64,000 bases of DNA. Source: Cardiobacterium valvarum (GTDB taxonomy: Bacteria; Pseudomonadota; Gammaproteobacteria; Cardiobacteriales; Cardiobacteriaceae). Every line of letters starts with the position of its first letter. The first letter of the stretch is position 1. Below, piece by piece: positions 36,320 to 45,107 of this stretch. Where the stretch lies: NCBI RefSeq assembly GCF_900460955.1, contig NZ_UFUW01000001.1, positions 372,001-436,000 of the forward strand, read 5' to 3'. The position numbers and the translations under genes were made by a program. The notes beneath the pieces were generated by a model. That model was not told the DNA's origin. It did no database searches and was given only the letters and a program-made list of their open reading frames with translations.

Positions 36320-36553
36320 ATGAAATCTTTGAAAATCGCTTCTATGGCCGCCATTGTCATGATCGCTGCTGGTTGCGCCAGCCAACCGAAAGAAGATGCT
36401 CACGCATCTGAAATCGCTGCTCTGCGTGCCGACATCGCCGAAGTTAAATCTATCGCTATGCAAGCTAATGAAAATGCGATGATTGCACGCCAACAAGCCC
36501 AAGAAAACAGCGAAAAAATCAACCGCACTTTCCGTGGCAAACAATACAAGTAA
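36320..36553 (+). CDS. Lpp/OprI-like small outer-membrane lipoprotein
   Basis: 77 aa. Lipobox IAAGC (Cys 20 of MKSLKIASMAAIVMIAAGC), then an Ala-rich heptad helix (SEIAALRADIAEVKSIAMQANENAMIARQQAQENSEKINRTF). It ends in a basic GKQYK, and the terminal Lys is where Lpp is linked to murein. It is probably an abundant trimeric coiled-coil linking outer membrane to peptidoglycan. Strong TAGGAG ribosome site; own promoter and terminator. Confidence 0.83.
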   Translation: MKSLKIASMAAIVMIAAGCASQPKEDAHASEIAALRADIAEVKSIAMQANENAMIARQQAQENSEKINRTFRGKQYK

Positions 36554-36581
36554 GCAGCTGCTGAACGTATAGTTCTTATAG

Positions 36582-36608
36582 AAAAAGGCACCGTAAGGTG
36601 CCTTTTTC
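36582..36608 (+). terminator. Terminator after the lipoprotein gene
   Basis: AAAAAGGCACC-gtaa-GGTGCCTTTTT hairpin with a T run. Confidence 0.92.
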
Positions 36609-36708
36609 TTGCCTGTGACTTTTTCAGCGGGGTTTTTTCACTTCCTTTTTGCAGGTAAATCCGTAAAATATGCCCTCTTTTTATAACCCCCTTAACAAGA
36701 GGAAAAAC

Positions 36709-36957
36709 ATGTTAGCAATTCGACTCGCCCGTGGCGGTTCAAAAAAGCGTCCCTTCTATCACATTGTTGCCACTAACAGCCGTAACGCACGTGATGGGCG
36801 CTTCATCGAACGCCTCGGTTTTTTCAACCCGATCGCCAAAGGTCAGGAAGTGCCGCTCAATATCAATATGGAACGTTACGATCACTGGGTTGGTGTTGGT
36901 GGTCAAGCCAGCGACCGAGTGAAATCTTTGGTCAAGCAATTCAAGCAACAGGCCTGA
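36709..36957 (+). CDS. rpsP: 30S ribosomal protein S16
   Basis: 82 aa: [41 protein letters not shown], a full match. The start at 36709 has AGAGGA 5-6 nt upstream; a longer in-frame ATG at 36670 is not used by the family. First gene of rpsP-rimM-trmD-rplS. Confidence 0.98.
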   Translation: MLAIRLARGGSKKRPFYHIVATNSRNARDGRFIERLGFFNPIAKGQEVPLNINMERYDHWVGVGGQASDRVKSLVKQFKQQA

Positions 36958-36960
36958 TTT

Positions 36961-37506
36961 GTGTCGCACGACACCGCAGATATCATCGTCGGGCGGATAG
37001 TCGGTGTGTATGGTATTCGCGGGCAGGTGAAAGTCTATTCGGACTGTCGCCCCCGCGAATCGCTTTTTCAGTACCGTCAATTCATTGCCCGCAGTGAAGG
37101 CCGACCCGAACTGCAACTGCAACTATTGCGCGGGCAGGCGGTAGGGAAAGGATTGATCGCTGCCTTCCAGGGTATCAATGACCGCGATCAGGCCATGACA
37201 CTTAGTGGCTATACCCTGAGCATCCGGCGCGAGCAACTGCCGTCTACTCGTAACGGTGAATACTACTGGGCAGACCTCATCGGTCTGCGGGTGGAAAACC
37301 GCCAGGGCATCACCCTTGGTCGGGTCGCTGAGCTCTTTGAAACCGGCTCGAATGACGTACTGGTTGTTCGTGCCAATGATACAAACGAGGAAATTCTGAT
37401 TCCCTTCATCCGTCCGCACTATATTGAGAATATTGATCTGGCAGGTGGCGTGATGCAAGTGGATTGGGAACCACAATGGTCGCAAGTGACCGAAGACGAC
37501 CGTTAA
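36961..37506 (+). CDS. rimM: Ribosome maturation factor RimM
   Basis: 181 aa from a GTG start 3 nt after rpsP. IIVGRIVGVYGIRGQVKVYS is the RimM N-terminal signature, and YYWADLIGLRVENRQGITLGRVAELFETGSNDVLVV with LIPFIRPHYIENIDLAGGVMQVDW forms the PRC-barrel half. It assists 30S head assembly with S19. Standard position between rpsP and trmD. Confidence 0.96.
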   Translation: MSHDTADIIVGRIVGVYGIRGQVKVYSDCRPRESLFQYRQFIARSEGRPELQLQLLRGQAVGKGLIAAFQGINDRDQAMTLSGYTLSIRREQLPSTRNGEYYWADLIGLRVENRQGITLGRVAELFETGSNDVLVVRANDTNEEILIPFIRPHYIENIDLAGGVMQVDWEPQWSQVTEDDR

Positions 37507-37510
37507 AACC

Positions 37511-38269
37511 GTGCATATTGATATCATCAGTATCTTTCCTGAGCTTGTTCGCCACTGGTTCAGCCAAGGCGTTATCGGCCGTGCCTTGCAGAAAAAAGAG
37601 GACCCTCCGGCTGCTCTGTATTACTGGAACCCACGTGAATACAGTGATGACCGCCATCAGCGTGTTGATGATCGCCCCTTCGGCGGCGGTCCCGGCATGG
37701 TCATGCAATACGAACCACTGGCGCGTGTCGCCCAAGCCATCAATGCGAGCGGTGATAAACCGCTGCATATCTATCTCAGTCCGCAAGGCAGCACCTTCAA
37801 CCATACGCTTGCCGCAGAACTTGCGCGCAAACCACGCCTCGTCCTGTGGTGCGGACGTTACGAAGGTATCGATCAGCGCTTCATCGAGGAATACATAGAC
37901 GCGGAAATCTCAATTGGTGATTTCGTTCTCTCCGGCGGGGAAATTGCGGCTGCTATCGTCATTGATACTGTTCTGCGTCTTGTACCCGGCGTTTTGGGCG
38001 ACGAACAATCCGCACTAGAAGACTCTTTTCAGCAAAAACTGCTTGACCATCCGCACTATACGCGCCCGGAAAATACTGCTACAATTCGCGCCCCTGAAAT
38101 TCTGCTCAGCGGCAATCATGCGCTTATCGAACGGTGGCGCTTGAAACAGGCGTTGGGCAGAACTTTTTTGCACCGTCCCGACATCTTTTGTCAACTTGAT
38201 CTCAGCGACGCGCAGCAAAATTTACTCAACGAATTTTTAACCGAACAGCAATTTGGAGAGCCGTCATGA
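37511..38269 (+). CDS. trmD: tRNA (guanine37-N1)-methyltransferase
   Basis: 252 aa from a GTG start. The SPOUT/knot motifs [34 protein letters not shown] and [16 protein letters not shown] are intact. It makes m1G37, preventing +1 frameshifting. It overlaps rplS by ATGA. Confidence 0.97.
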   Translation: MHIDIISIFPELVRHWFSQGVIGRALQKKEDPPAALYYWNPREYSDDRHQRVDDRPFGGGPGMVMQYEPLARVAQAINASGDKPLHIYLSPQGSTFNHTLAAELARKPRLVLWCGRYEGIDQRFIEEYIDAEISIGDFVLSGGEIAAAIVIDTVLRLVPGVLGDEQSALEDSFQQKLLDHPHYTRPENTATIRAPEILLSGNHALIERWRLKQALGRTFLHRPDIFCQLDLSDAQQNLLNEFLTEQQFGEPS

Positions 38270-38631
38270 GCAACATCATTGACATCCTGGAACAAGCACA
38301 ATTCAAGCAGGACCTGCCACAATTCAACCCGGGCGATACTCTAGTCGTGCAAGTCAAAGTTATTGAGGGCAACCGCGAACGTCTGCAGGCCTTTGAAGGC
38401 GTCTGCATCGCCAAACGTAACCGTGGTCTTGGTTCATCCTTCACGGTACGCAAAATCTCACACGGCGAAGGCGTAGAGCGCGTTTTCCAAACGCACAGCC
38501 CGCTGGTTGCTTCCATTACCGTCAAGCGCCGTGGTGATGTCCGTCGCGCCAAACTTTACTACCTGCGTGGTCTTGAAGGTAAAGCTGCACGTATCGCCGA
38601 AAAACTCGACACCAAAAAGAATAATGCTTGA
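38266..38631 (+). CDS. rplS: 50S ribosomal protein L19
   Basis: 121 aa: [60 protein letters not shown]..., a full match to L19. TGGAGAG lies upstream, and it is translationally coupled to trmD. cysQ follows 6 nt after its stop, so this operon is extended by a sulfur-metabolism gene. Confidence 0.98.
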   Translation: MSNIIDILEQAQFKQDLPQFNPGDTLVVQVKVIEGNRERLQAFEGVCIAKRNRGLGSSFTVRKISHGEGVERVFQTHSPLVASITVKRRGDVRRAKLYYLRGLEGKAARIAEKLDTKKNNA

Positions 38632-38637
38632 TGGCAC

Positions 38638-39474
38638 ATGCTGAACGCTGACGAACAGCGCCTCATTGCCGATATCGCCGCCCTCGCCGCACAGACGGGG
38701 GCGGCAATTTTGTCATATTACGATCATCCGGACAGTTACCATGTCCGGGTTAAGGACAATCACACCCCGCTGACCGAAGCGGATCTCACCGCGCATGACA
38801 TGCTCGTACGTGGATTACCGCACTTGATGGATCTGCCTTGTCTTAGCGAAGAATCAGATGCCCGTGTACATCAGCATCCGCCTGACGATTACTGGTTGAT
38901 AGACCCCATTGACGGTACGCGCGAATTCATTGAGCGCAGCGACCAATTCTGCATTGCTATTGCCCGCATACAGCACGGCAAGCCATCCCTTGGTTTCATT
39001 TATGCGCCAATTAGCGGCGCTTACTGGTATGCCCTGCGTGATAAAGGGGCATACAAGTACGACGGCGCGGAACATACCCGCCTGCACTGCCGTCAGGCAC
39101 CACTGCCGCCGACCGTCATTACCGCGCGAGCACGTCTCAGCCGCATCATGCGCGACTATCTCGATACCAATTTTGGTCATTATCACCACATCTGCTGCGG
39201 CAGCGCCCTCAAGTTCTGCGCTATCGCCGAAGGTCGTGCCGACATCTACCCTAAGCTTTCCCCTACCACCAGTCAATGGGATACCGCCGCAGGCGACATC
39301 CTGCTGCGCGAAGCAGGCGGTGGTCTGCGCTATTACGGCAATCTTCCGGGCAGTTACGGTGCCCGTTCCACCATCAATCCTCCTTTCCTCGCCTATGGTG
39401 CGGGTTTCGGTGAAGAAGCGCTGCAAGCCTATTTTGTAGCGATGCAGCGTGCGCTTGAACCTGAGCAGCGGTAA
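38638..39474 (+). CDS. cysQ: 3'(2'),5'-bisphosphate nucleotidase CysQ
   Basis: 278 aa inositol-monophosphatase-fold enzyme. Metal motifs: LSEES (Glu), DPIDGTREFI (DPIDGT) and the C-terminal QWDTAAGDILLREAGG (WDxAAG). It removes PAP produced by sulfate assimilation. It lies 6 nt after rplS, apparently in the ribosomal operon. The ~120 bases after it hold no gene. Confidence 0.93.
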   Translation: MLNADEQRLIADIAALAAQTGAAILSYYDHPDSYHVRVKDNHTPLTEADLTAHDMLVRGLPHLMDLPCLSEESDARVHQHPPDDYWLIDPIDGTREFIERSDQFCIAIARIQHGKPSLGFIYAPISGAYWYALRDKGAYKYDGAEHTRLHCRQAPLPPTVITARARLSRIMRDYLDTNFGHYHHICCGSALKFCAIAEGRADIYPKLSPTTSQWDTAAGDILLREAGGGLRYYGNLPGSYGARSTINPPFLAYGAGFGEEALQAYFVAMQRALEPEQR

Positions 39475-39594
39475 GACTGCTAGCAATCGCCGCCAGAGAG
39501 AGCAGTGGCTGCCACCGCATGCCTTGTGCCATGAATATATGGCAAAGTCGCTATAATCTCCGCCGTTTTTACCGTTTTTTCATGGGGAAATTCC

Positions 39595-40272
39595 ATGCGT
39601 GTGCGATCGCGTCGTGAGGGTGGCTGGCTCGCCCTTCTGGTGGATAAATTATTGTCTTGGCTGGTGATTATATTGACGGGGGCGCGTTCGCAGCCTTTGC
39701 CGCATTTGCGCGAGCGTTCGCCAGGCGGGCGGGTGTATTACGCCAATCACAACAGCCACGGTGATTTCATGCTGATCTGGGTGTCGCTGCCGCTCATCCT
39801 GCGGCGACAGGTGCGCCCCGTTGCTGCTGCTGATTATTGGCAATCCTCGCCGCTGCGCCGTTTCATCGCCCATCAGGTGTTCAACATGGTGCTGATTACG
39901 CGCAAGAGCGGCGAGCCGCAAGCGGCAGTCAATCAGATGGTGGCCGCGCTGGATAGCGGTGCAGATTTGCTGGTTTTCCCCGAAGGTACGCGCAATGGTA
40001 ACGACAATGTGCTGTTGCAGCCGTTCAAAAGCGGGATTTTTCATTTGACGGAAGCGCGGCCGGATTGTCAGCTGGTGCCGGTGTGGATTCACAACATCCA
40101 GCGCGTGCTGCCGAAGGGCAAGCTGCTGCCGGTGCCGATGTTGTGCAGTGTGCGTTTCGGTCAGGCTTTCCGGGGCGGTGATTTTCCGGAGAAGGAAGAT
40201 TTTCTCGCCTTCGCGCAGGCGTCGTTACTTGCTTTGCAGCCGGTGCTGCGCCAAGAGGAGCGTGGATTATGA
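39595..40272 (+). CDS. 1-acyl-glycerol-3-phosphate acyltransferase-like protein
   Basis: 225 aa with the classical HX4D motif in NHNSHGDF and the second block FPEGTRNG. An N-terminal hydrophobic segment (LVDKLLSWLVIILTGA) anchors it in the membrane. It overlaps the downstream CdsA-like gene by ATGA. Together they resemble an accessory phospholipid pair (acyl transfer, then CDP-diacylglycerol synthesis), separate from the essential plsC/cdsA. Confidence 0.85.
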   Translation: MRVRSRREGGWLALLVDKLLSWLVIILTGARSQPLPHLRERSPGGRVYYANHNSHGDFMLIWVSLPLILRRQVRPVAAADYWQSSPLRRFIAHQVFNMVLITRKSGEPQAAVNQMVAALDSGADLLVFPEGTRNGNDNVLLQPFKSGIFHLTEARPDCQLVPVWIHNIQRVLPKGKLLPVPMLCSVRFGQAFRGGDFPEKEDFLAFAQASLLALQPVLRQEERGL

Positions 40273-41204
40273 ATGAGCATACGGTGCTGTGGCTGTTTGT
40301 CACGATGCTGGCAATTTTGTGCACGGCGAGCGTGACAACGCGTCTTTTGTTTGCCCGCTATGGGGCGACCTCAACTCTGCTCAACCTGCGCGCACGCGTG
40401 CATGCGTGGTGGGTGATGTCGGCGGTACTGGCGGCGGCGTTCGCCTTGGGGCGCGGCGGCACGATTGTGCTGTTCTGGCTGGTGTCATTTTTCGCGCTGC
40501 GCGAGTTTCTGTCGCTGTTATATAGCCGCCGCAGCGATTATCGCGTGCTGGTGCTGTGTTATTACTTCGTGCTGCCGCTGCAATACCTGCTGGTGTTCTG
40601 GGGCAGTTCGAGCCTGTTCCTCACCTTTATTCCGGTCTATGCGTTTTTGTTCATGCCGATTGCAGCGTCACTGTCCGGCGACAGCCGCTATTTTCTGAGC
40701 CGCGCGGCGACGGCACAGTGGGCGGTAATGATTGCGGTGTACTGCATCTCGCACATTCCGGCGCTACTGAATCTGCGCATCCCCGGTTATTCGCACAATA
40801 TTCTGCTGCTGCTGTTTCTGGTAGCGGTCGTGCAGGCAAGCGACGTGCTGCAATATGTGTGGGGCAAGTTGTTCGGCAAACGCAAGATTTTGCCGATGTT
40901 GTCGCCGTCAAAAACCGTCATCGGCACGGTCGGCGGGGTGTGCAGCGCGGCGCTGCTCGGTGGCGCGCTTTATGCGATTACGCCGTTTCGCCCGGTGGAA
41001 GCGATCGCTATCGCCTTTTTGACCTGCGTGATGGGCTTCCTCGGCGGGCTGGTGATGTCGGCCATCAAGCGCGATCGCGGTGTGAAAGACTGGGGGCATT
41101 TGATCGAAGGGCACGGCGGTATGCTCGACCGCATGGATTCGCTGTGCTTCGCCGCACCGGTATTCTTCCATTGCGTGCAGTATTTCTGGGCAGGTGGCAC
41201 CTGA
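40269..41204 (+). CDS. Phosphatidate cytidylyltransferase-like protein
   Basis: 311 aa with about eight hydrophobic helices and the CdsA signature near the C-terminus: SAIKRDRGVKDWGHLIEGHGGMLDRMDSL. It makes CDP-diacylglycerol from phosphatidate and CTP. Coupling to an acyltransferase is like the YnbB-type second copies of other enterics. Whether it is the only cdsA in the genome cannot be seen here. Confidence 0.88.
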   Translation: MNEHTVLWLFVTMLAILCTASVTTRLLFARYGATSTLLNLRARVHAWWVMSAVLAAAFALGRGGTIVLFWLVSFFALREFLSLLYSRRSDYRVLVLCYYFVLPLQYLLVFWGSSSLFLTFIPVYAFLFMPIAASLSGDSRYFLSRAATAQWAVMIAVYCISHIPALLNLRIPGYSHNILLLLFLVAVVQASDVLQYVWGKLFGKRKILPMLSPSKTVIGTVGGVCSAALLGGALYAITPFRPVEAIAIAFLTCVMGFLGGLVMSAIKRDRGVKDWGHLIEGHGGMLDRMDSLCFAAPVFFHCVQYFWAGGT

Positions 41205-41223
41205 GCGGGAAGCGGCTTCAGCG

Positions 41224-41994
41224 TCAGAGGAGGATATAGTATTCGCGGTTGTAGTCGCGCAGCTCGCTGCCGTCGTAGGCTTTGCTGTAGCCGCGCTGGT
41301 TGCTGGCGAAGCGGGTGCTGTCGATGTAGGTGTTGATGTTGTCGTGGCTGTGCCCGTAAACCCAGAGATCGGTGTGGGCGGTCAGTTCCGGCAGTTCGTT
41401 CGCCCAATAGGCCGAGCGGGTTAGTCCTTCTTTTTTGTGATAGTGCCGCTTGGCGATGAGGTTACTGCGCGGCAGGAAATGGCTGATGACGACGTGTTTT
41501 TCCGCCGGCTGTTGCAGGGCTTCTTTGAGGAAGGCGCAGCTTTGTTTGTGCAGGGTGACCATCTTTTGCGGGGTTAGCGGCTCGCCGTTGTCATCATAAA
41601 TTTCGCGGAAATCCGGCAGGACTTCGTCCGCCCAACGCATGGCGTCTGCCGGTTTATCCGCCAGGGTAAAGTCGCTCCATAGTGTTGTGCCGCTGAACTG
41701 GATGCCGTTGAGGGTGATGCTCTCGTCGTCGAGCAGGGTGATGTCGTATTCCTGGCTGATGCTGCGGTAGATGTCTTTCGCCTCGCTGATGGCAAAACCG
41801 TAGTATTCGTGGTTGCCGAGGACGTAGAGCACCGGCAGTTTTGTCGTCTTGCGGCGCAGGTAGTCGAAGAAAAGGCGGACGGTGGCCGGATCGCCGATGT
41901 CGCCGGCGAGGATGAGGACGTCGAGTTCGGAAAGATTGCTGATGGTGCAGAGGCTGCATTCGGTGTGCAGGTCGCTGTGGATGCCGATATTCAT
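41224..41994 (-). CDS. Calcineurin-like metallophosphoesterase
   Basis: 256 aa. Metal-binding blocks: SDLH (D8, H10), LAGDIGD, LGNHEYY, VISHFLP and YGHSHDN. The second block has no usual GDxxD spacing problem and all five ligand regions are kept. Single-domain, cytoplasmic, substrate unknown. It converges on the CdsA-like gene with a 19-nt gap and no obvious terminator. Confidence 0.88.
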   Translation of the reverse strand: MNIGIHSDLHTECSLCTISNLSELDVLILAGDIGDPATVRLFFDYLRRKTTKLPVLYVLGNHEYYGFAISEAKDIYRSISQEYDITLLDDESITLNGIQFSGTTLWSDFTLADKPADAMRWADEVLPDFREIYDDNGEPLTPQKMVTLHKQSCAFLKEALQQPAEKHVVISHFLPRSNLIAKRHYHKKEGLTRSAYWANELPELTAHTDLWVYGHSHDNINTYIDSTRFASNQRGYSKAYDGSELRDYNREYYILL

Positions 41995-42018
41995 GTGTGA
42001 TCTCTTGGTTGTATTTTT

Positions 42019-43188
42019 TCAGGACAAACGGGTTTTGAAGTCGTCATAACCGAAACTGCGCACGATGGTCAGGCTGTCGTCACGGCTGTCCCAGGCGACG
42101 ATGGCGGGCAGTTTGACGCCGTTGAAGGTGTTGGTTTTGACCATGGTGTAGTGGCTCATGTCCATAAACATGAGGCGTTCGCCGACGGTAAGCGGGTGGT
42201 CGAAGCTGTAATCGCCGATGACGTCGCCGGCGAGGCAGGTCAGGCCGCCGATACGATAGGTGTGAGCCTTGTCGTGTGGCGCGGCACCGCCGAGCACGTC
42301 CGGGCGGTAGGGCATTTCCAGCACGTCCGGCAGGTGCGCGCTGCATGAGCCGTCAATGATGGCGATGTCGATACCATTCTTGGTCACATCCAGCACTTCG
42401 GTGACATACACGCCGGTATTGATAGCGATCGCTTCACCCGGCTCCAGGATAACCTCCACCCCCCAGCGCTTGCGGAAGGCACGGATGAGGGTGATGAGTT
42501 CGTCCACCTGATAGTCTTCACGGGTGATGTGGTGCCCGCCGCCAAAGTTGACCCACTGCATACGCGGCAGGAACTCGCCAAATTGCCGCTCGACGGCGGC
42601 GAGAGTGCGTTGCAGCGGCGGCACGTCCTGCTCGCAGAGGTTGTGGAAGTGCAGACCGCTGATGCCGTCAAGCAGCTCCGGGCGGAAGGCCTCGCGCACG
42701 ATGCCGAGGCGTGAGCCGGGGGCGCTGGGGTCGTAGATTTCCACCGTACCTTCCGATTGTTGCGGATTAATGCGCAGGCCGAAGTGCAGCGACTTATGTT
42801 TGGCGGCAGCGAGCGCCTGCTCGCGGTAGCGCTGCCACTGGCTGAAGGAGTTGAAAATGACATGATCGGAGAGCGCCAGCACTTCCGCCATATCCGCCGG
42901 CGGGTAAGCGGCGGAGAATGTATGCACTTCGCCGCCGAAATAGTCGCGCCCAAGTTTCGCTTCGTGCAGGCCGCTCGCGCACACGCCGCACAGGTAGCGG
43001 GCAATCAGCGGCGCGTAGTGGTACATGGCGAAGCCTTTCAGCGCCAGCAGGATTTTTGCGCCGCTTTCCTGTTGCACGTGATGCAGGCGTTGCAGGTTGC
43101 GCTCAAGCAGGGCAGCATCGACGACGAAACAGGGAGTCGGCAGGCGGGCGGTATCAAGATGGCGGAACGTGTCGTGCAAGAGGGTCAT
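42019..43188 (-). CDS. nspC: Carboxynorspermidine decarboxylase
   Basis: 389 aa PLP-dependent alanine-racemase-fold decarboxylase. The PLP Lys is in KILLALKGFAMY, the FGLRINP and SAPGSRLGI blocks are present, and the C-terminal DGSCSAHLPDVLEMPYRP carries the Cys substrate site. It makes norspermidine or spermidine through the carboxy (CASDH) route. The start at 43188 has AGGA upstream. The partner dehydrogenase gene is not adjacent. 24 nt from the metallophosphoesterase gene. Confidence 0.92.
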   Translation of the reverse strand: MTLLHDTFRHLDTARLPTPCFVVDAALLERNLQRLHHVQQESGAKILLALKGFAMYHYAPLIARYLCGVCASGLHEAKLGRDYFGGEVHTFSAAYPPADMAEVLALSDHVIFNSFSQWQRYREQALAAAKHKSLHFGLRINPQQSEGTVEIYDPSAPGSRLGIVREAFRPELLDGISGLHFHNLCEQDVPPLQRTLAAVERQFGEFLPRMQWVNFGGGHHITREDYQVDELITLIRAFRKRWGVEVILEPGEAIAINTGVYVTEVLDVTKNGIDIAIIDGSCSAHLPDVLEMPYRPDVLGGAAPHDKAHTYRIGGLTCLAGDVIGDYSFDHPLTVGERLMFMDMSHYTMVKTNTFNGVKLPAIVAWDSRDDSLTIVRSFGYDDFKTRLS

Positions 43189-43328
43189 GAGGGTAGTCCT
43201 GAAGGGTAGGGTGGTAACGGCGCGCATTATAAGGTGTCTGCCACCGGGCGGCGGGGTTTGCCGCAGGTCATGGACGGTGGCGGTGCGGAGGCGGATGATG
43301 GTGCTCTCTTTCGTATCCGGAGTTTTTA

Positions 43329-43610
43329 ATGAGCGCTATCTTGAATCTCGATGATGAACTGGCCTATGTCGCTTCCGCTGATTTTGTCCTTGGCCGATAT
43401 ATTTATCTCGGACAAGTGAAGACGGACGACGGTAAGACCGTGGTGCTATCCGTTGCCTACAAACCCGATTACGCCGCGCGCAAGCTCAAAGAAAATCTCG
43501 CTGCCCTGCAAGCGACGGCAGTTATCCGCACCTGCTATCTGCGCAAAATCCGCGTGGGCGAGACGGATGACTGCGGCAAGATTCTCTTGCCGGAGGATTT
43601 CGCGCGCTGA
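43329..43610 (+). CDS. Small hypothetical protein
   Basis: 93 aa: MSAILNLDDELAYVASADFVLGRYIYLGQVKTDDGKTVVLSVAYKPDYAARKLKENLAAL... GGAG lies 7 nt before the ATG and codon use is like its neighbours, so it is probably real. The fold appears mixed alpha/beta, with no signal peptide. I recognise no family. It lies between divergent nspC and the large repeat array. Confidence 0.65.
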   Translation: MSAILNLDDELAYVASADFVLGRYIYLGQVKTDDGKTVVLSVAYKPDYAARKLKENLAALQATAVIRTCYLRKIRVGETDDCGKILLPEDFAR

Positions 43611-43912
43611 GTGCCGTAACGGGAAGCGCCGCTTGGCGACATCTGGAGTCGCCAAGCGGCGAAAATGCTGGGCTCGTCAAGCGGCGTCGTTGCTGGGTTT
43701 TGTCACTTCGCGGATTTATCTAACCCCCATCCCAACCCTTCCCCCACGGGGAGAAGGGCTTTTTTTCGTGCAAGATTTGAGTTCGGCACGCGCCAAGCGA
43801 CATAAATGCAGGGCCCGTCAAGCGGCGTCGTTACTGGGTTTTGTCGCTTCGCGGATTTGTCTAACCCCCATCCCAACCCTTCTCCCACGGGGAGAAGGGC
43901 TTTTTTTTTTTA

Positions 43913-44625
43913 GGGGCTGTACTAGATTAGTCCTAAATTTCACACCAATCACGCAGCGTTTTTAGCTGCTGGGACGGCGTACCGAAGTTAAACCGAAATT
44001 CACATTCTTTCAAGAACAGCGGGAAAGATTTGCGGTCAATGCCGTTGTATTTGCGCAGTACACGCTTCGCTTGGTTCCAAAAATTTTCAATGCCGTTGAT
44101 ATGATTCTGGCGCTCGGCAAACGCTTTGCAATGGTTGATGCGGTGATGGATAAAACCGCTCACATCCAGTTTGTCATAACTGCTCAGGCTGTCTGTATAA
44201 AAATACTGTCAGGCATGATTTTCTTCTTGATAACAGGTAGTAAGCTTTCAGATTTGGCATTATCTACCACAACTGTATAGACCCGTCCGTTGCGTTTCAG
44301 AATGCCGAAGACAACAACTTTTCCCGCCGCACCGCGACCACGTCTGCCCTTGCGACGTCCGCCGAAATAGCTTTCGTCCAATTCGACAGAACCATCAAAA
44401 ACTTCATCGGCTGCTAAGCTCAAACGATGGCTGATAACCATACGAATTTTGCGGTAGAACAGGACTGCCGAATTGGGATGGATACCTAAAATATCGGCGG
44501 CGGAACGTGCAGTAACTTCTAGCACAAAAAAAACGGAGTAATTCTTTCTGTACTTTTTTCTTTAATTTGCAATATGTTATCTTCATTTTCGGAGGGTAAC
44601 ATATCTGCTAATCTAGTACAGCCCC
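43913..44625 (-). mobile_element. IS1016-like (IS1595 family) insertion sequence
   Basis: 713 bp with perfect 18-bp terminal inverted repeats, GGGGCTGTACTAGATTAG (43913-43930) and CTAATCTAGTACAGCCCC (44608-44625). It is flanked by an 8-bp direct duplication TTTTTTTA (43905-43912 and 44626-44633), as expected for IS1595-family insertion. It landed in the T run of one repeat-unit terminator. Intact ends and duplication indicate a recent event. Confidence 0.92.
43933..44586 (-). pseudogene. IS1016-like transposase, two frameshifts
   Basis: Read from 44586: MKITYCKLKKKVQKELLRFF, then (shift at the T8 run near 44528) VLEVTARSAADILGIHPNSAVLFYRKIR...VELDESYFGGRRKGRRGRGAAGKVVVFGILKRNGRVYTVVV (DDE region), then (shift near 44207, T5 run) YTDSLSSYDKLDVSGFIHHRINH...INGIENFWNQAKRVLRKYNGI. 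It ends LRDWCEI. Both lesions are single-base changes in T homopolymers, so they may be real mutations or base-calling errors; programmed slippage is less likely. Confidence 0.82.
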
Positions 44626-45107
44626 TTTTTTTATGCAAGATTTGAGTTCGGCACGCGCCAAGCGGCATAAATTCTGGGCCCGTCAAGCGGCGTTGTTACT
44701 GGGTTTGTCGCTTCGCGAATTTGTCTAACCCCCATCCCAACCCTTCCCCCACGGGGAGAAGGGCTTTTTTTCGTGCAAGATTTGAGTTCGGCATGCGCCA
44801 AGCGGTGTAATTGCTGGGCCCGTCAAGCGGCGTTGTTACTGGGTTTGTCGCTTCGCGAATTTGTCTAACCCCCATCCCAACCCTTCCCCCACGGGGAGAA
44901 GGGCTTTTTTTCGTACAAGATTTGAGTTTGGCACGCGCCAAGCGGCGTAAATGCTGGGCCCACCAAGCAGCGTCGTTGCTGGGTTTTGTCGCTTCGCGGA
45001 TTTGTCTAACCCCCATCCCAACCCTTCCCCCACGGGGAGGAGGGCTTTTTTTTCGTGCAAGATTTGAGTTCGGCACGCGCCAAGCGGCATCAATACCGGG
45101 CTGGCGG

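Larger units (their letters stand above)
43640..45105. repeat. Tandem ~141-bp repeat array, about five units
   Basis: The landmark TAACCCCCATCCC starts at 43721, 43862, 44726, 44866 and 45007. After removing the inserted IS (713 bp plus the 8-bp duplication) the periods are 141, 143, 140 and 141. Each unit has two cores of the 25-bp intergenic repeat (AAGCGGC... CTGGG), a conserved TTCGCG-ATTTGTC segment, and a CCCTTCCCCC-ACG-GGGAGAAGGG hairpin followed by TTTTTTT that looks like an intrinsic terminator. No coding function is supported. It fills the whole gap between 43611 and ppx. Confidence 0.88.

Noticed and set aside
44200..44530. Programmed ribosomal frameshifting in the IS1016-like transposase
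   Set aside because: Two separate shifts in opposite senses would be needed, and relatives encode a single continuous frame. Simple mutation or sequencing error is more economical.
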